Source: Clostridiales bacterium (GTDB lineage Bacteria > Bacillota > Clostridia > Oscillospirales > Oscillospiraceae). From it: DNA of 64,000 nucleotides. A program made the translations under genes and the position numbers. The DNA lies in contig JAJBVG010000079.1 of NCBI GenBank assembly GCA_020859945.1, positions 32,218 through 96,217 on the forward strand, given 5' to 3'. Under the pieces are notes generated by a model that did no database searches, had not been told where the DNA came from, and saw nothing but the letters and a program-made list of their open reading frames with translations. This document shows positions 50,932 to 58,889 of the stretch, in pieces (position 1 is the first letter of the stretch; the number at the start of each line of letters is the position of its first letter).

Positions 50932-52144
50932 GCTGGAACTGCTGGCCCCCGCAGGGGATATGGAGCGGCTGAAAATGGCCGTGGCTTACGGCGCGGACGC
51001 CGTTTATCTGGCGGGGACCGACTTCGGGATGCGGGCCTACACAGGAAACTTCTCCCGGGACGAGCTGTATCAAGCGGTGCGGCTCTGCAAGGCCCACGGG
51101 GTCAAGACCCACGTCACCATCAACACCATGCCCCGGGGCGACGAGGTCGCCCGGCTTCCCGCCTGGCTGGAGACGCTGGACGACGCCGGGGTAACGGCGG
51201 TCATCGTGGCCGACCTGGGGGCCTTCCGCCTGGCTCAGAAGTATGCGCCCCATGTGCAGAAGCACATCTCCACCCAAGCCAGCGTGTCCAACGCCGTCAC
51301 CGCTGCCGCCTGGTACGAGCTGGGGGCCAGCCGGGTCATTTTGGCCCGGGAGTGTTCCCTGGATGAAATTCGGGAAATACGGGCCAAAACACCAAAGGAG
51401 CTGGAGCTGGAAGCCTTCGGCCACGGGGCCATGTGCGTGTCCTATTCGGGCCGGTGCCTGCTGAGCAACTACATGACGGGCAGGAGCGAGCGGGACTCCA
51501 GCCGGGGGGCCTGTGCCCAGCCCTGCCGCTACCAGTATACCCTGATGGAGGAAAAACGCCCCGGCGAGTATTTCCCCGTCTACGAGGACGAAAAGGGCAG
51601 CTACATCCTCTCCTCCCGGGATATGTGCATGATCGACCATGTGTCGGAGCTGCTGGAAGCGGGTCTGGATTCCCTCAAAATTGAGGGCCGGGCCAAAAGC
51701 GCTTACTACGCCGCCCTGGTCACCGGGGCCTACCGCCACGCCATCGACGCGGCGAAGGCGGGGCAGCCCCTGCCCCAGGTCTGGCGGGACGAGGTGGAAA
51801 AGGTCAGCCACCGGCCTTACTCCACCGGGTTCTACTTCGGCGACCCCGGTCAATATTACGAGGACGCCCGGTATATCCGCCAGTGGCAGATCACCGGCAT
51901 CGTTCAGTCCTGCGACAGCGACGGCAATGCCGTCGTCAGCCTACGCAACAAGTTCCGGGCGGGGGACGCTTTGGAGCTGGTGGGGCCGGACCTGGCTCCG
52001 GTGGCGTTTGAGGCCCCCATGATGGAGGATCTGGACGGTTTTCCGCTGGAGGAGCCGAAGAAACCGCAAATGTTGTTTCGGATGCGCCTACCTGTGCAGG
52101 CACCGCCGCTCAGCATCCTGCGCCACCAGGCGGAGGGGTTGTAA
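50921..52144 (+). CDS. U32 family protein (peptidase U32, RlhA/TrhP-like)
   Basis: About 407 residues. The U32 signature is present as EAFGHGAMCVSYSGRCLLS, with cysteines for a probable Fe-S site, and GACAQPCRYQY adds two more. N-terminal NKLELLAPAGDMERLKMAV is typical. Family members act in hydroxylation of 23S rRNA or tRNA uridines, rather than as true collagenases; which of these applies cannot be told. ATG 50921 gives a family-like start; an in-frame ATG at 50909 lies directly on the GGAGG. Overlaps mltG by 11 bases, as is common in Clostridia. Confidence 0.88.
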   Translation: MGNKLELLAPAGDMERLKMAVAYGADAVYLAGTDFGMRAYTGNFSRDELYQAVRLCKAHGVKTHVTINTMPRGDEVARLPAWLETLDDAGVTAVIVADLGAFRLAQKYAPHVQKHISTQASVSNAVTAAAWYELGASRVILARECSLDEIREIRAKTPKELELEAFGHGAMCVSYSGRCLLSNYMTGRSERDSSRGACAQPCRYQYTLMEEKRPGEYFPVYEDEKGSYILSSRDMCMIDHVSELLEAGLDSLKIEGRAKSAYYAALVTGAYRHAIDAAKAGQPLPQVWRDEVEKVSHRPYSTGFYFGDPGQYYEDARYIRQWQITGIVQSCDSDGNAVVSLRNKFRAGDALELVGPDLAPVAFEAPMMEDLDGFPLEEPKKPQMLFRMRLPVQAPPLSILRHQAEGL

Positions 52145-52208
52145 TTTTCACCAATTCTCCCACCGGAAGAGGAACGCTTGACAAAAATTTAACAAAAAAT
52201 TTGTTTTT

Positions 52209-52244
52209 ACCCCCGTGTGCCTCTTTACTTTTGCGCGCGGGGGT
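52209..52244 (+). terminator. Hairpin after the U32 gene
   Basis: ACCCCCG/CGGGGGT stem (52209-52215 with 52238-52244) extended by GTGC/GCGC. No U-tract follows. The 253-base gap before the pantothenate cluster also has a TTGACA at about 52179 without a good -10 box, and a small TTCGG/CCGAA hairpin near 52270. Confidence 0.45.
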
Positions 52245-52397
52245 GCTATTCTATCCGTTGATGGACTGTATTCGGAGAAGCCGAAACGGTAACCATGACA
52301 AACCACGCAATCTCACATCCTTTTGATCGGCTGGTATCTCAACACTTTGGGAACTGGACTGAGCGCCGCCTTTTTCACATCAGAAAGAGGTGACAGC

Positions 52398-53252
52398 ATG
52401 AAAATTGGATTCATTGGAGCAGGCAAGGTGGGCTTTTCCCTGGGCAAGTATTTCACCACCCACGGAGTCCCGGTCACCGGCTACTATAGCCGCACCGCCC
52501 GCCATGCGCAGCAAGCAGCAGACTTTACCGGCACGACCGCTTTTGATTCCCCGGCAGCCGCAGCCCAAGCCAGCGACGCTCTGTTCCTCACTGTTCCCGA
52601 CGGGGCCATCGGACAGGTCTACCAGGACCTGCCGCGAGACGCCATCAAAGGCAAGCTGATTTGTCATTGCAGCGGGGCGCTGCCCTCCACCCAGGCGTTT
52701 CCTGGGGTGGAAGAGGCCGGTGGCTTCGGGTATTCGGTCCATCCGTTGTTCGCGGTGAGCGATCCCTATCGCTCGTACCAAGAGCTGGCGGATGTTTTTT
52801 TCTGCGTTGAGGGCAGTTCCGCCCATCTGGACAGCGTCAAGGCGCTGCTGGAGGGCTGCGGCAACCCTGTGCAGATTATCCGCCCGGAGGATAAGGTGCG
52901 CTATCACGCCGCCGCCGCCGTCGCCAGCAACCATGTGGTGGCGCTGGTGGCCGAGAGCCTGGACCTGCTGGAGACCTGCGGCTTCACCCGCGAGGGGGCG
53001 CTGCAAGCTCTGCGGCCCATTCTGGTGGGCAACATGGCGCATCTGGCCCAGGCCGGACCGGTGGAGAGCCTGACCGGACCGGTGGAGCGGTGCGACACCG
53101 CCACGGTGCAGAAGCATCTGGACGCCATGCCCACAGCGGCAGAGCGGGAAATGTACGCTCTCCTCTCCCAAAAGCTGGTGCAGGTGGCCGAGGAAAAGCA
53201 CCCGGACCGCAGTTATGAACCAATGAAACAAGTGCTGAAAGGAGCAGTATAA
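52398..53252 (+). CDS. Rossmann-like/DUF2520 dehydrogenase-like protein in the pantothenate cluster
   Basis: 284 residues: an NAD(P)-binding Rossmann domain (MKIGFIGAGKVGFSLGKYF) followed by a DUF2520 helical domain (about 120-284), with HCSGALPS and the YSVHPLFAVSDP segment typical of the family. This architecture resembles ketopantoate reductase and related 6-phosphogluconate dehydrogenase-like enzymes. No canonical panE is present, so it may reduce ketopantoate between PanB and PanC; this is inferred from position only. GAGGTG lies 6 bases before the ATG and panB starts 2 bases after its stop. Confidence 0.75.
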   Translation: MKIGFIGAGKVGFSLGKYFTTHGVPVTGYYSRTARHAQQAADFTGTTAFDSPAAAAQASDALFLTVPDGAIGQVYQDLPRDAIKGKLICHCSGALPSTQAFPGVEEAGGFGYSVHPLFAVSDPYRSYQELADVFFCVEGSSAHLDSVKALLEGCGNPVQIIRPEDKVRYHAAAAVASNHVVALVAESLDLLETCGFTREGALQALRPILVGNMAHLAQAGPVESLTGPVERCDTATVQKHLDAMPTAAEREMYALLSQKLVQVAEEKHPDRSYEPMKQVLKGAV

Positions 53253-53254
53253 CC

Positions 53255-54106
53255 ATGCCGAAGAAAAACACCGTTGCCACGCTGATGGCTATGAAGGAGC
53301 GGGGCGAGAAGATCACCCAGCTGACCAGCTACGACTTTTCCACCGCCCGTCTGGTGGACGCCGCCGGGATCAACACCATCCTGGTGGGTGACAGCCTGGG
53401 CATGACCATGCAGGGCTATGAGGACACCCTGCCCGTCACCATGGACGAGATGGTGGTCTATGGCCGCAGCGTGGGCCGTGCCTGCAAAAACGCCTTTGTC
53501 ATCCTGGATATGCCCTTCATGAGCTATCAGGTCTCCGTGGAGCAGGCTGTGACGAATGCGGGCCGTTTGATGAAGGAGTGCCAGGCCAACGCCGTCAAGC
53601 TGGAAGGCGGGGCCACCGTGGTGAAGCAGATCAAGGCCATCACCGCCTGCGGCATCCCCGTCTGCGCCCACATCGGCATGACCCCCCAATCGGTCAACGC
53701 CTTTGGCGGCTTCAAGGTGCAGGGCAAGGGCGAGGACAACGCCCGCCGGGTGCTGGAGGATGCGCTGGCCGTCCAGGAGGCGGGCGCCTTCATGGTGGTG
53801 CTGGAGTGCGTGCCCCCTAAGCTGGCCGCTCTTATCACCAAAAAGGTCAAGATGATCACCATCGGCATCGGCGCGGGCGCAGGTTGCGACGGGCAGGTGC
53901 TGGTGTATCAGGATATGCTGGGGATGTCCGGCGACTTCGTGCCCAAGTTCGTCAAGCCCTTCGCCCACATCGGCGACGCCATGAGCGAGGCGTTCCGGGC
54001 CTACGACGCTGAGGTCAAGGCCGGGACCTTCCCCGACGCGGCCCACTCCTACGTCAAGAGCGACTGCTCGGACGAGTTCCTGGCTAAGCTGGACGCGGAG
54101 TATTAA
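53255..54106 (+). CDS. panB: 3-methyl-2-oxobutanoate hydroxymethyltransferase
   Basis: First step of pantothenate synthesis: hydroxymethyl transfer from 5,10-methylene-tetrahydrofolate to ketoisovalerate. 283 residues, decameric TIM-barrel family. ITQLTSYDFSTARLVDAAGI, LVGDSLGMTMQGYEDTLPVT, VKLEGG and IGIGAGAGCDGQVLV are PanB motifs with the metal ligands (DSLG and the early Asp). AAGGAG precedes the ATG. Confidence 0.97.
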   Translation: MPKKNTVATLMAMKERGEKITQLTSYDFSTARLVDAAGINTILVGDSLGMTMQGYEDTLPVTMDEMVVYGRSVGRACKNAFVILDMPFMSYQVSVEQAVTNAGRLMKECQANAVKLEGGATVVKQIKAITACGIPVCAHIGMTPQSVNAFGGFKVQGKGEDNARRVLEDALAVQEAGAFMVVLECVPPKLAALITKKVKMITIGIGAGAGCDGQVLVYQDMLGMSGDFVPKFVKPFAHIGDAMSEAFRAYDAEVKAGTFPDAAHSYVKSDCSDEFLAKLDAEY

Positions 54107-54128
54107 GAAGCAGCAAAACCACACATAA

Positions 54129-54148
54129 GCGGCCCCGCTAGGGGCCGC
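54129..54148 (+). repeat. Short perfect hairpin between panB and panC
   Basis: GCGGCCCC/GGGGCCGC (54129-54136 with 54141-54148) with a 4-base loop and no U-tract. It could reduce read-through or protect the upstream message. Confidence 0.5.
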
Positions 54149-54188
54149 ATCCTCCACCAATCCCCGCCTCTGGCGGAAAAAGGAGCAG

Positions 54189-55046
54189 ATGAAAAAGATG
54201 AACGTTGCAACCACCATTCAGCAGGTCCGGGAGCAGGTCCGCGCCTGGAAAAAGGCCGGACTCACCGTGGGCCTGGTCCCCACCATGGGTTACCTCCACG
54301 AGGGTCACGCCAGCCTCATCAAGACCTCTGTGGCCCGTTGTGACCGGACCGTGGTCTCCGTCTTTGTGAACCCCACCCAGTTCGGCCCCAACGAGGACCT
54401 GGAGAGCTATCCCAGAGACTTTGACCGGGACAGCGCCCTGTGTGAATCTCTGAACGCAGACCTGGTGTTCCACCCGGAGGTCTCCGAGATGTACGCCGAG
54501 GACGCCGCCACCTATGTGGAAATTCTGTCCGATATGCCCAAGCAGCTCTGCGGCAAGACCCGCCCCATCCACTTCCGGGGAGTCTGCACCGTAGTGGCCA
54601 AGCTGTTTAACATCGTCCAGCCGGACCGGGCTTTCTTCGGAGAGAAGGACGCTCAGCAGCTGGCCGTCATCCGCAAGATGGTGCGGGATATGTCCTACGG
54701 TATCGAGATTGTGGGCTGTCCCATCGTCCGGGAGCCGGACGGACTGGCCAAGTCCAGCCGCAACACCTACCTGAACGCCGAGGAGCGGAAGGCCGCCCTG
54801 TGCCTGTCCCGGGCCGTGGGACTGGGCAAGCGGATGGTGTTGGACGGAGAGCGGGACGCCCGCTGCGTGGTCAATGCCATGACTAACCTCATCATGCAGG
54901 AGCCGCTGGCGAAAATCGACTACGTCCAGGCGGTAGACGGCGTGACGATGGAACCCACCGACGACATCTATCAGGACGTGCTGGTGGCGATGGCGGTCTA
55001 TATCGGCAAAACCCGTCTCATCGACAACTTCAGCGTCAAACTGTAA
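54189..55046 (+). CDS. panC: Pantothenate synthetase
   Basis: ATP-dependent joining of pantoate and beta-alanine. 285 residues. [18 protein letters not shown] includes the nucleotide-binding HxGH motif; [11 protein letters not shown] and [18 protein letters not shown] and SSRNTYL follow the family. AAAGGAG precedes ATG 54189; the Met at 54198 is an alternative start. It is followed after 17 bases by panD. Confidence 0.96.
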   Translation: MKKMNVATTIQQVREQVRAWKKAGLTVGLVPTMGYLHEGHASLIKTSVARCDRTVVSVFVNPTQFGPNEDLESYPRDFDRDSALCESLNADLVFHPEVSEMYAEDAATYVEILSDMPKQLCGKTRPIHFRGVCTVVAKLFNIVQPDRAFFGEKDAQQLAVIRKMVRDMSYGIEIVGCPIVREPDGLAKSSRNTYLNAEERKAALCLSRAVGLGKRMVLDGERDARCVVNAMTNLIMQEPLAKIDYVQAVDGVTMEPTDDIYQDVLVAMAVYIGKTRLIDNFSVKL

Positions 55047-55063
55047 AGCGAGGCGAATCGGAC

Positions 55064-55456
55064 ATGGAAATCACACTGCTCAAGGGCAAAATTCATCGGG
55101 CTACAGTGCGTCAGGCGGAGCTGGATTACGTCGGCTCCATCACTGTGGACGAGGATTTGCTGGATCAGGTGGGTATCCTGGAGTACGAAAAGGTCCAAAT
55201 CGTGGACATCAACAACGGCAGCCGTTTTGAGACCTACACCATTGCCGGAGAACGGGGCAGCGGCATGATCTGCCTCAACGGTGCGGCGGCCCGGTGCGTC
55301 AGCCCCGGTGATAAGATCATCCTTATGGCCTACGCCACCATGACGCCGGAGGAGGCCGCCCACCATCATCCTAAGGTCCTCTTTGTAGACGAGGAAAACC
55401 ATCCTGTCCGGCTCACCACCTACGAAAAGCACGGTCGGCTGGAGGATATGCTTTAA
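55064..55456 (+). CDS. panD: Aspartate 1-decarboxylase
   Basis: Makes beta-alanine for PanC. 130 residues. The proenzyme self-cleaves between Gly24 and Ser25 (DYVGSIT) to give the pyruvoyl group. [21 protein letters not shown] and [19 protein letters not shown] follow the family. Completes the pantothenate cluster. The transcript probably ends before the T-box promoter, though no clear terminator is seen. Confidence 0.97.
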   Translation: MEITLLKGKIHRATVRQAELDYVGSITVDEDLLDQVGILEYEKVQIVDINNGSRFETYTIAGERGSGMICLNGAAARCVSPGDKIILMAYATMTPEEAAHHHPKVLFVDEENHPVRLTTYEKHGRLEDML

Positions 55457-55494
55457 ATGGCTTCGTCCGCAGGCAAAAAAGGTTTGAAGGACCC

Positions 55495-55522
55495 TTGACA
55501 AGTCAGATTCCCGTGATAAAAT
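55495..55522 (+). promoter_or_regulatory. Promoter of the T-box/alaS transcript
   Basis: Perfect TTGACA (55495-55500), a 16-base spacer and TAAAAT (55517-55522). Confidence 0.8.
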
Positions 55523-55529
55523 AGTACCG

Positions 55530-55757
55530 TGAAATCGGCTATGAGAAAACGAGCTGTGCGGAAACGCCCAAAGAGAGCGGGGGAAAGGTGTAAGCCCTGT
55601 GGCAGGACCGTTCAGTAGCCACTTTTGAGCCGCCCGGGAGGACCGGGACGCCCCATCCCCGTTAGCGGATGAACTGAGCGATTCGGCACTTCGGGCCGGG
55701 TCATCAGGGTGGTACCGTGGATTCATTCCGCCCCTGAGCAATCAGGGGCGGTTTTTT
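55530..55757 (+). promoter_or_regulatory. T-box riboswitch controlling alaS
   Basis: The conserved T-box sequence AGGGTGGTACCG is at 55706-55717, whose variable U pairs with the A discriminator expected for tRNA-Ala. It is followed by a terminator: a perfect 10-bp stem (55728-55737 with 55742-55751) and six T. Upstream are the Stem I elements between about 55540 and 55640. Uncharged tRNA-Ala should stabilise the antiterminator and allow alaS expression. The specifier codon was not located with certainty. This accounts for the 342-base gap between panD and alaS. Confidence 0.92.
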
Positions 55758-55798
55758 CGGTCATGAACCCTGACTTGAGAAAACATGGAGGTATTTCT

Positions 55799-58441
55799 AT
55801 GAAACCCTTTGGTGTAAACGAGCTGCGGGAGATGTTTTTGTCCTTCTTTGAGACGAAGGGCCATCTCCGGCTGCCCAGCTTTTCCCTGATTCCCCAAAAC
55901 GACGCTTCTCTGCTGCTCATCAACTCCGGCATGGCACCCATGAAGCCCTGGTTCACCGGGGACCAGACGCCGCCCCGCACCCGCGTCACCACCTGTCAGA
56001 AGTGCATCCGCACCGGCGACATTGAGAACATCGGCAAGACCGCCCGCCACGGCACCTATTTTGAGATGTTGGGCAACTTCTCCTTTGGCGACTACTTCAA
56101 GAAGGAGGCAATCGCCTGGTCCTGGGAGTTCCTGACCAGCCCGGACTGGGTGGGCCTCGACCCGGACCGGCTCTATCCCTCTGTCTACCTGGAGGACGAT
56201 GAAGCGTTCGAGATTTGGAACAAGGACATCGGCATCCCCGCCGAGCGCATTTTCCGCTTTGGCAAGGAGGACAATTTCTGGGAACACGGCTCCGGTCCCT
56301 GTGGCCCCTGCTCCGAGATTTACTACGACCGCGGCCCCAAGTACGGCTGCGGCAAGCCCGGCTGTACCGTGGGCTGCGACTGTGACCGGTATATGGAGGT
56401 GTGGAACAACGTCTTTTCCCAGTTCGACAACGACGGCCACAACCACTACAGTGAGCTGAAACAGAAGAACATCGACACCGGCATGGGCCTGGAGCGGCTG
56501 GCGGTGGTCTGCCAGGACGTGGATTCCCTGTTCGACGTGGACACGGTGATGAATATCACCAACAAGGTCAGCGAGATCACCGGCGCGCACTACGGCGAGA
56601 GCTACGAAAAGGACGTGTCCCTGCGCATCATCACCGACCACATCCGCTCCGCCACCATGATGATCGCTGACGGCGTGCTGCCCAGCAACGAGGGCCGGGG
56701 CTATGTGCTGCGCCGCCTGCTGCGCCGTGCCGCCCGGCATGGCCGCCTGCTGGGAGTGACGCACCCCTTCCTCTATGAGGTTTGCGACACCGTCATCCAC
56801 GAGAACCAGGGCGCTTACCCCGACCTGGTGGCCCGGCGGGACTATATCGTCCGCATCATCAAGCTGGAGGAGGAGAACTTTGGCCGCACCATCGACGGCG
56901 GCATGAAGATCTTCGCTGACCGGCTGGCGGACTACAAGGCCAAGGGCGAAAAGACCTTCTCCGGCGCGGACGCCTTCAAGCTCTACGACACCTACGGCTT
57001 CCCCATTGACCTGACCATCGAGATGTGTCAGGACGAGGGCATGACCGTGGACCAAGAAGGCTTCGCCGCCGAGATGGAAGCCCAGAAGGTCCGCGCCAGA
57101 GAAGCGCGGAAGGCCCTGGGCGACCTGGGCTGGGAGCGCATCGACCTGGGTGACGTGGACAAAACTCCCACCACCTTCCTGGGTTACACCGACCAGGCGG
57201 CCCAGGGTAAGATCATCGCCATCGTGGAGGACGAGGAACCCTGCGGTACAATCTCTGCCGGGAAGAAGGGCATCCTTGTACTGGATCAGACCCCCTTCTA
57301 CGCGGAAATGGGCGGTCAGGTAGGGGACCACGGCGTCATCTCCTGCGGTGAATCCGCCTTTGTGGTGACGGACACCCAAAAGACCAAGGCCGGGAAGTAC
57401 CTCCACTACGGCGAGGTGACAAACGGCTCCTTCTCCGTGGACGATGTGGTGACTGCCACGCTGGACATGGAGCGCCGTAAGGCCATCGCCCGCGCTCATT
57501 CCGCCACCCACTTGATGCAGAAGGCCCTGCAAACCGTTCTGGGCGACCACGTCCAGCAGGCCGGTTCTCTGGTGGAGCCGGATTACCTGCGGTTCGACTT
57601 CACTCACTTCGCCGCCATTACCCACGAGGAGCTGGTGAAAATCGAAGAGCTGGTCAACGACTCCATCCTGGAGGGCCTGGACATCGAAACGAAGGAAATG
57701 CCCATTGACGAGGCCAAAGAGATGGGCGCTATGGCGCTGTTCTCCGAGAAGTACGGCGACGTGGTCCGGGTGGTCAACATGAGCGGCTACTCCGTGGAGC
57801 TTTGCGGCGGCACCCACCTGGACAACACCGCCAAGGTCGGCTCCTTCCACATCCTCAGCGAAGGCTCCGTGGCCTCCGGCGTCCGCCGCATTGAGGCCGT
57901 CACCGGAAAGCGCAACGTGGAGGGCCAGCTGGAGATGCAGCAGCACTTCTTCGAGGCGGCGGCGCTGCTCAAGGTCAAACCCGACGACCTGGCCCAGCGT
58001 ATCCACGGTCAGATGGATGAGATTCGGGACATGAAGAAGTCCATCGAGCAGTACAAGAGCAAAGAGGCCCTGGGCGAGGCACGTTCCTTCCTGGCAGCGG
58101 CCCATGACGTGGGCAGTTTGAAGGTGGTCACCGCCAATTTGGGCGCTGTGGCTGTGCCGGAGCTGCGGAAGATGGGTGACTTCCTCCGGGACAAGCAGCC
58201 CAACGTGGTGGCTGTCCTGTCGGCGGTCAACGGGGAGAAGCTCTCCTTCCTGGCTGTCTGCGGCAAGGAGGCGGTCAAGGCCGGCGTCAAGGCCGGAGAC
58301 GTTATCAAGAGCGTCACAAAAGTGTGCGGCGGCTCTGGCGGCGGCAAGCCCGACTCCGCCATGGGCGGCGGCAAGGACGTGCTCAAACTGGACGACGCTT
58401 TGGCCACTGTGGACGATTTCGTTGCCAGTAAATTAAAGTAA
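55799..58441 (+). CDS. alaS: Alanyl-tRNA synthetase
   Basis: Charges tRNA-Ala; 880 residues, full length. Class II catalytic domain at the N-terminus (LRLPSFSLIPQNDASLLLINSGMAP), editing domain with the HSATHLMQKAL zinc motif and CGGTHL, and a C-terminal DHHA1-type C-Ala domain (GSGGGKPDSAMGGG). GGAGG lies 7 bases before ATG 55799. It is regulated by the T-box directly upstream. Confidence 0.98.
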   Translation: MKPFGVNELREMFLSFFETKGHLRLPSFSLIPQNDASLLLINSGMAPMKPWFTGDQTPPRTRVTTCQKCIRTGDIENIGKTARHGTYFEMLGNFSFGDYFKKEAIAWSWEFLTSPDWVGLDPDRLYPSVYLEDDEAFEIWNKDIGIPAERIFRFGKEDNFWEHGSGPCGPCSEIYYDRGPKYGCGKPGCTVGCDCDRYMEVWNNVFSQFDNDGHNHYSELKQKNIDTGMGLERLAVVCQDVDSLFDVDTVMNITNKVSEITGAHYGESYEKDVSLRIITDHIRSATMMIADGVLPSNEGRGYVLRRLLRRAARHGRLLGVTHPFLYEVCDTVIHENQGAYPDLVARRDYIVRIIKLEEENFGRTIDGGMKIFADRLADYKAKGEKTFSGADAFKLYDTYGFPIDLTIEMCQDEGMTVDQEGFAAEMEAQKVRAREARKALGDLGWERIDLGDVDKTPTTFLGYTDQAAQGKIIAIVEDEEPCGTISAGKKGILVLDQTPFYAEMGGQVGDHGVISCGESAFVVTDTQKTKAGKYLHYGEVTNGSFSVDDVVTATLDMERRKAIARAHSATHLMQKALQTVLGDHVQQAGSLVEPDYLRFDFTHFAAITHEELVKIEELVNDSILEGLDIETKEMPIDEAKEMGAMALFSEKYGDVVRVVNMSGYSVELCGGTHLDNTAKVGSFHILSEGSVASGVRRIEAVTGKRNVEGQLEMQQHFFEAAALLKVKPDDLAQRIHGQMDEIRDMKKSIEQYKSKEALGEARSFLAAAHDVGSLKVVTANLGAVAVPELRKMGDFLRDKQPNVVAVLSAVNGEKLSFLAVCGKEAVKAGVKAGDVIKSVTKVCGGSGGGKPDSAMGGGKDVLKLDDALATVDDFVASKLK

Positions 58442-58486
58442 ACGACTAATAGTTGCAATAATTCATTAAAAAGGAGGATAACAACT

Positions 58487-58822
58487 ATGGATTGTCTGTT
58501 TTGTTCTATCGTCAGCGGGGACGTTCCCTCCAAGAAGGTCTACGAGGACGACCAGGTCTATGCCTTTTATGACATCGACCCCCAGGCACCGGTCCACTTC
58601 CTGGTGATCCCCAAGGAGCACATCCCCTCCGCCGGGGCGGTCACAGAGGAGAACTCCGCTGTGGTGGCCCACTGCTTTGAGGTCATCGCCAAAATCACCG
58701 CTCAGATGGGCATCACCGACTTCCGCGTGGTGTCCAACTGTGGCGACCAGGCGGGGCAGAGCGTCCACCACCTGCACTTCCATGTGCTAGCCGGACGGGA
58801 CATGACCTGGCCTCCGGGCTGA
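58487..58822 (+). CDS. HIT family nucleotide hydrolase (HinT-like)
   Basis: 111-residue histidine-triad protein, hydrolysing AMP-lysine-type phosphoramidates in related enzymes. It has CLFCSIVSGDVPSKKVYEDD at the N-terminus with two zinc-type cysteines, and the triad HHLHFHVL near the C-terminus. AAAAGGAGG precedes the ATG. Follows alaS by 45 bases and is probably in the same transcript. Confidence 0.92.
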   Translation: MDCLFCSIVSGDVPSKKVYEDDQVYAFYDIDPQAPVHFLVIPKEHIPSAGAVTEENSAVVAHCFEVIAKITAQMGITDFRVVSNCGDQAGQSVHHLHFHVLAGRDMTWPPG

Positions 58823-58846
58823 GTACCAACCGAAAACAGCGCAGTG

Positions 58847-58872
58847 ATTGCCGCAGCGTTCGCTGCGGCAAT
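58847..58872 (+). repeat. Perfect 12-bp inverted repeat before comEC
   Basis: ATTGCCGCAGCG (58847-58858) with its complement at 58861-58872 and a 2-base loop. No U-tract follows. A TTGACA at 58877-58882 lies right after it but has no -10 box before the comEC start. Confidence 0.55.
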
Positions 58873-58889
58873 GCTGTTGACACATAACG

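Noticed and set aside
55742..58105. 787-codon open frame on the minus strand
   Set aside because: It lies wholly antisense to alaS, whose protein is unmistakable. The long frame results from GC-rich codon bias and the translation is low-complexity without domains.
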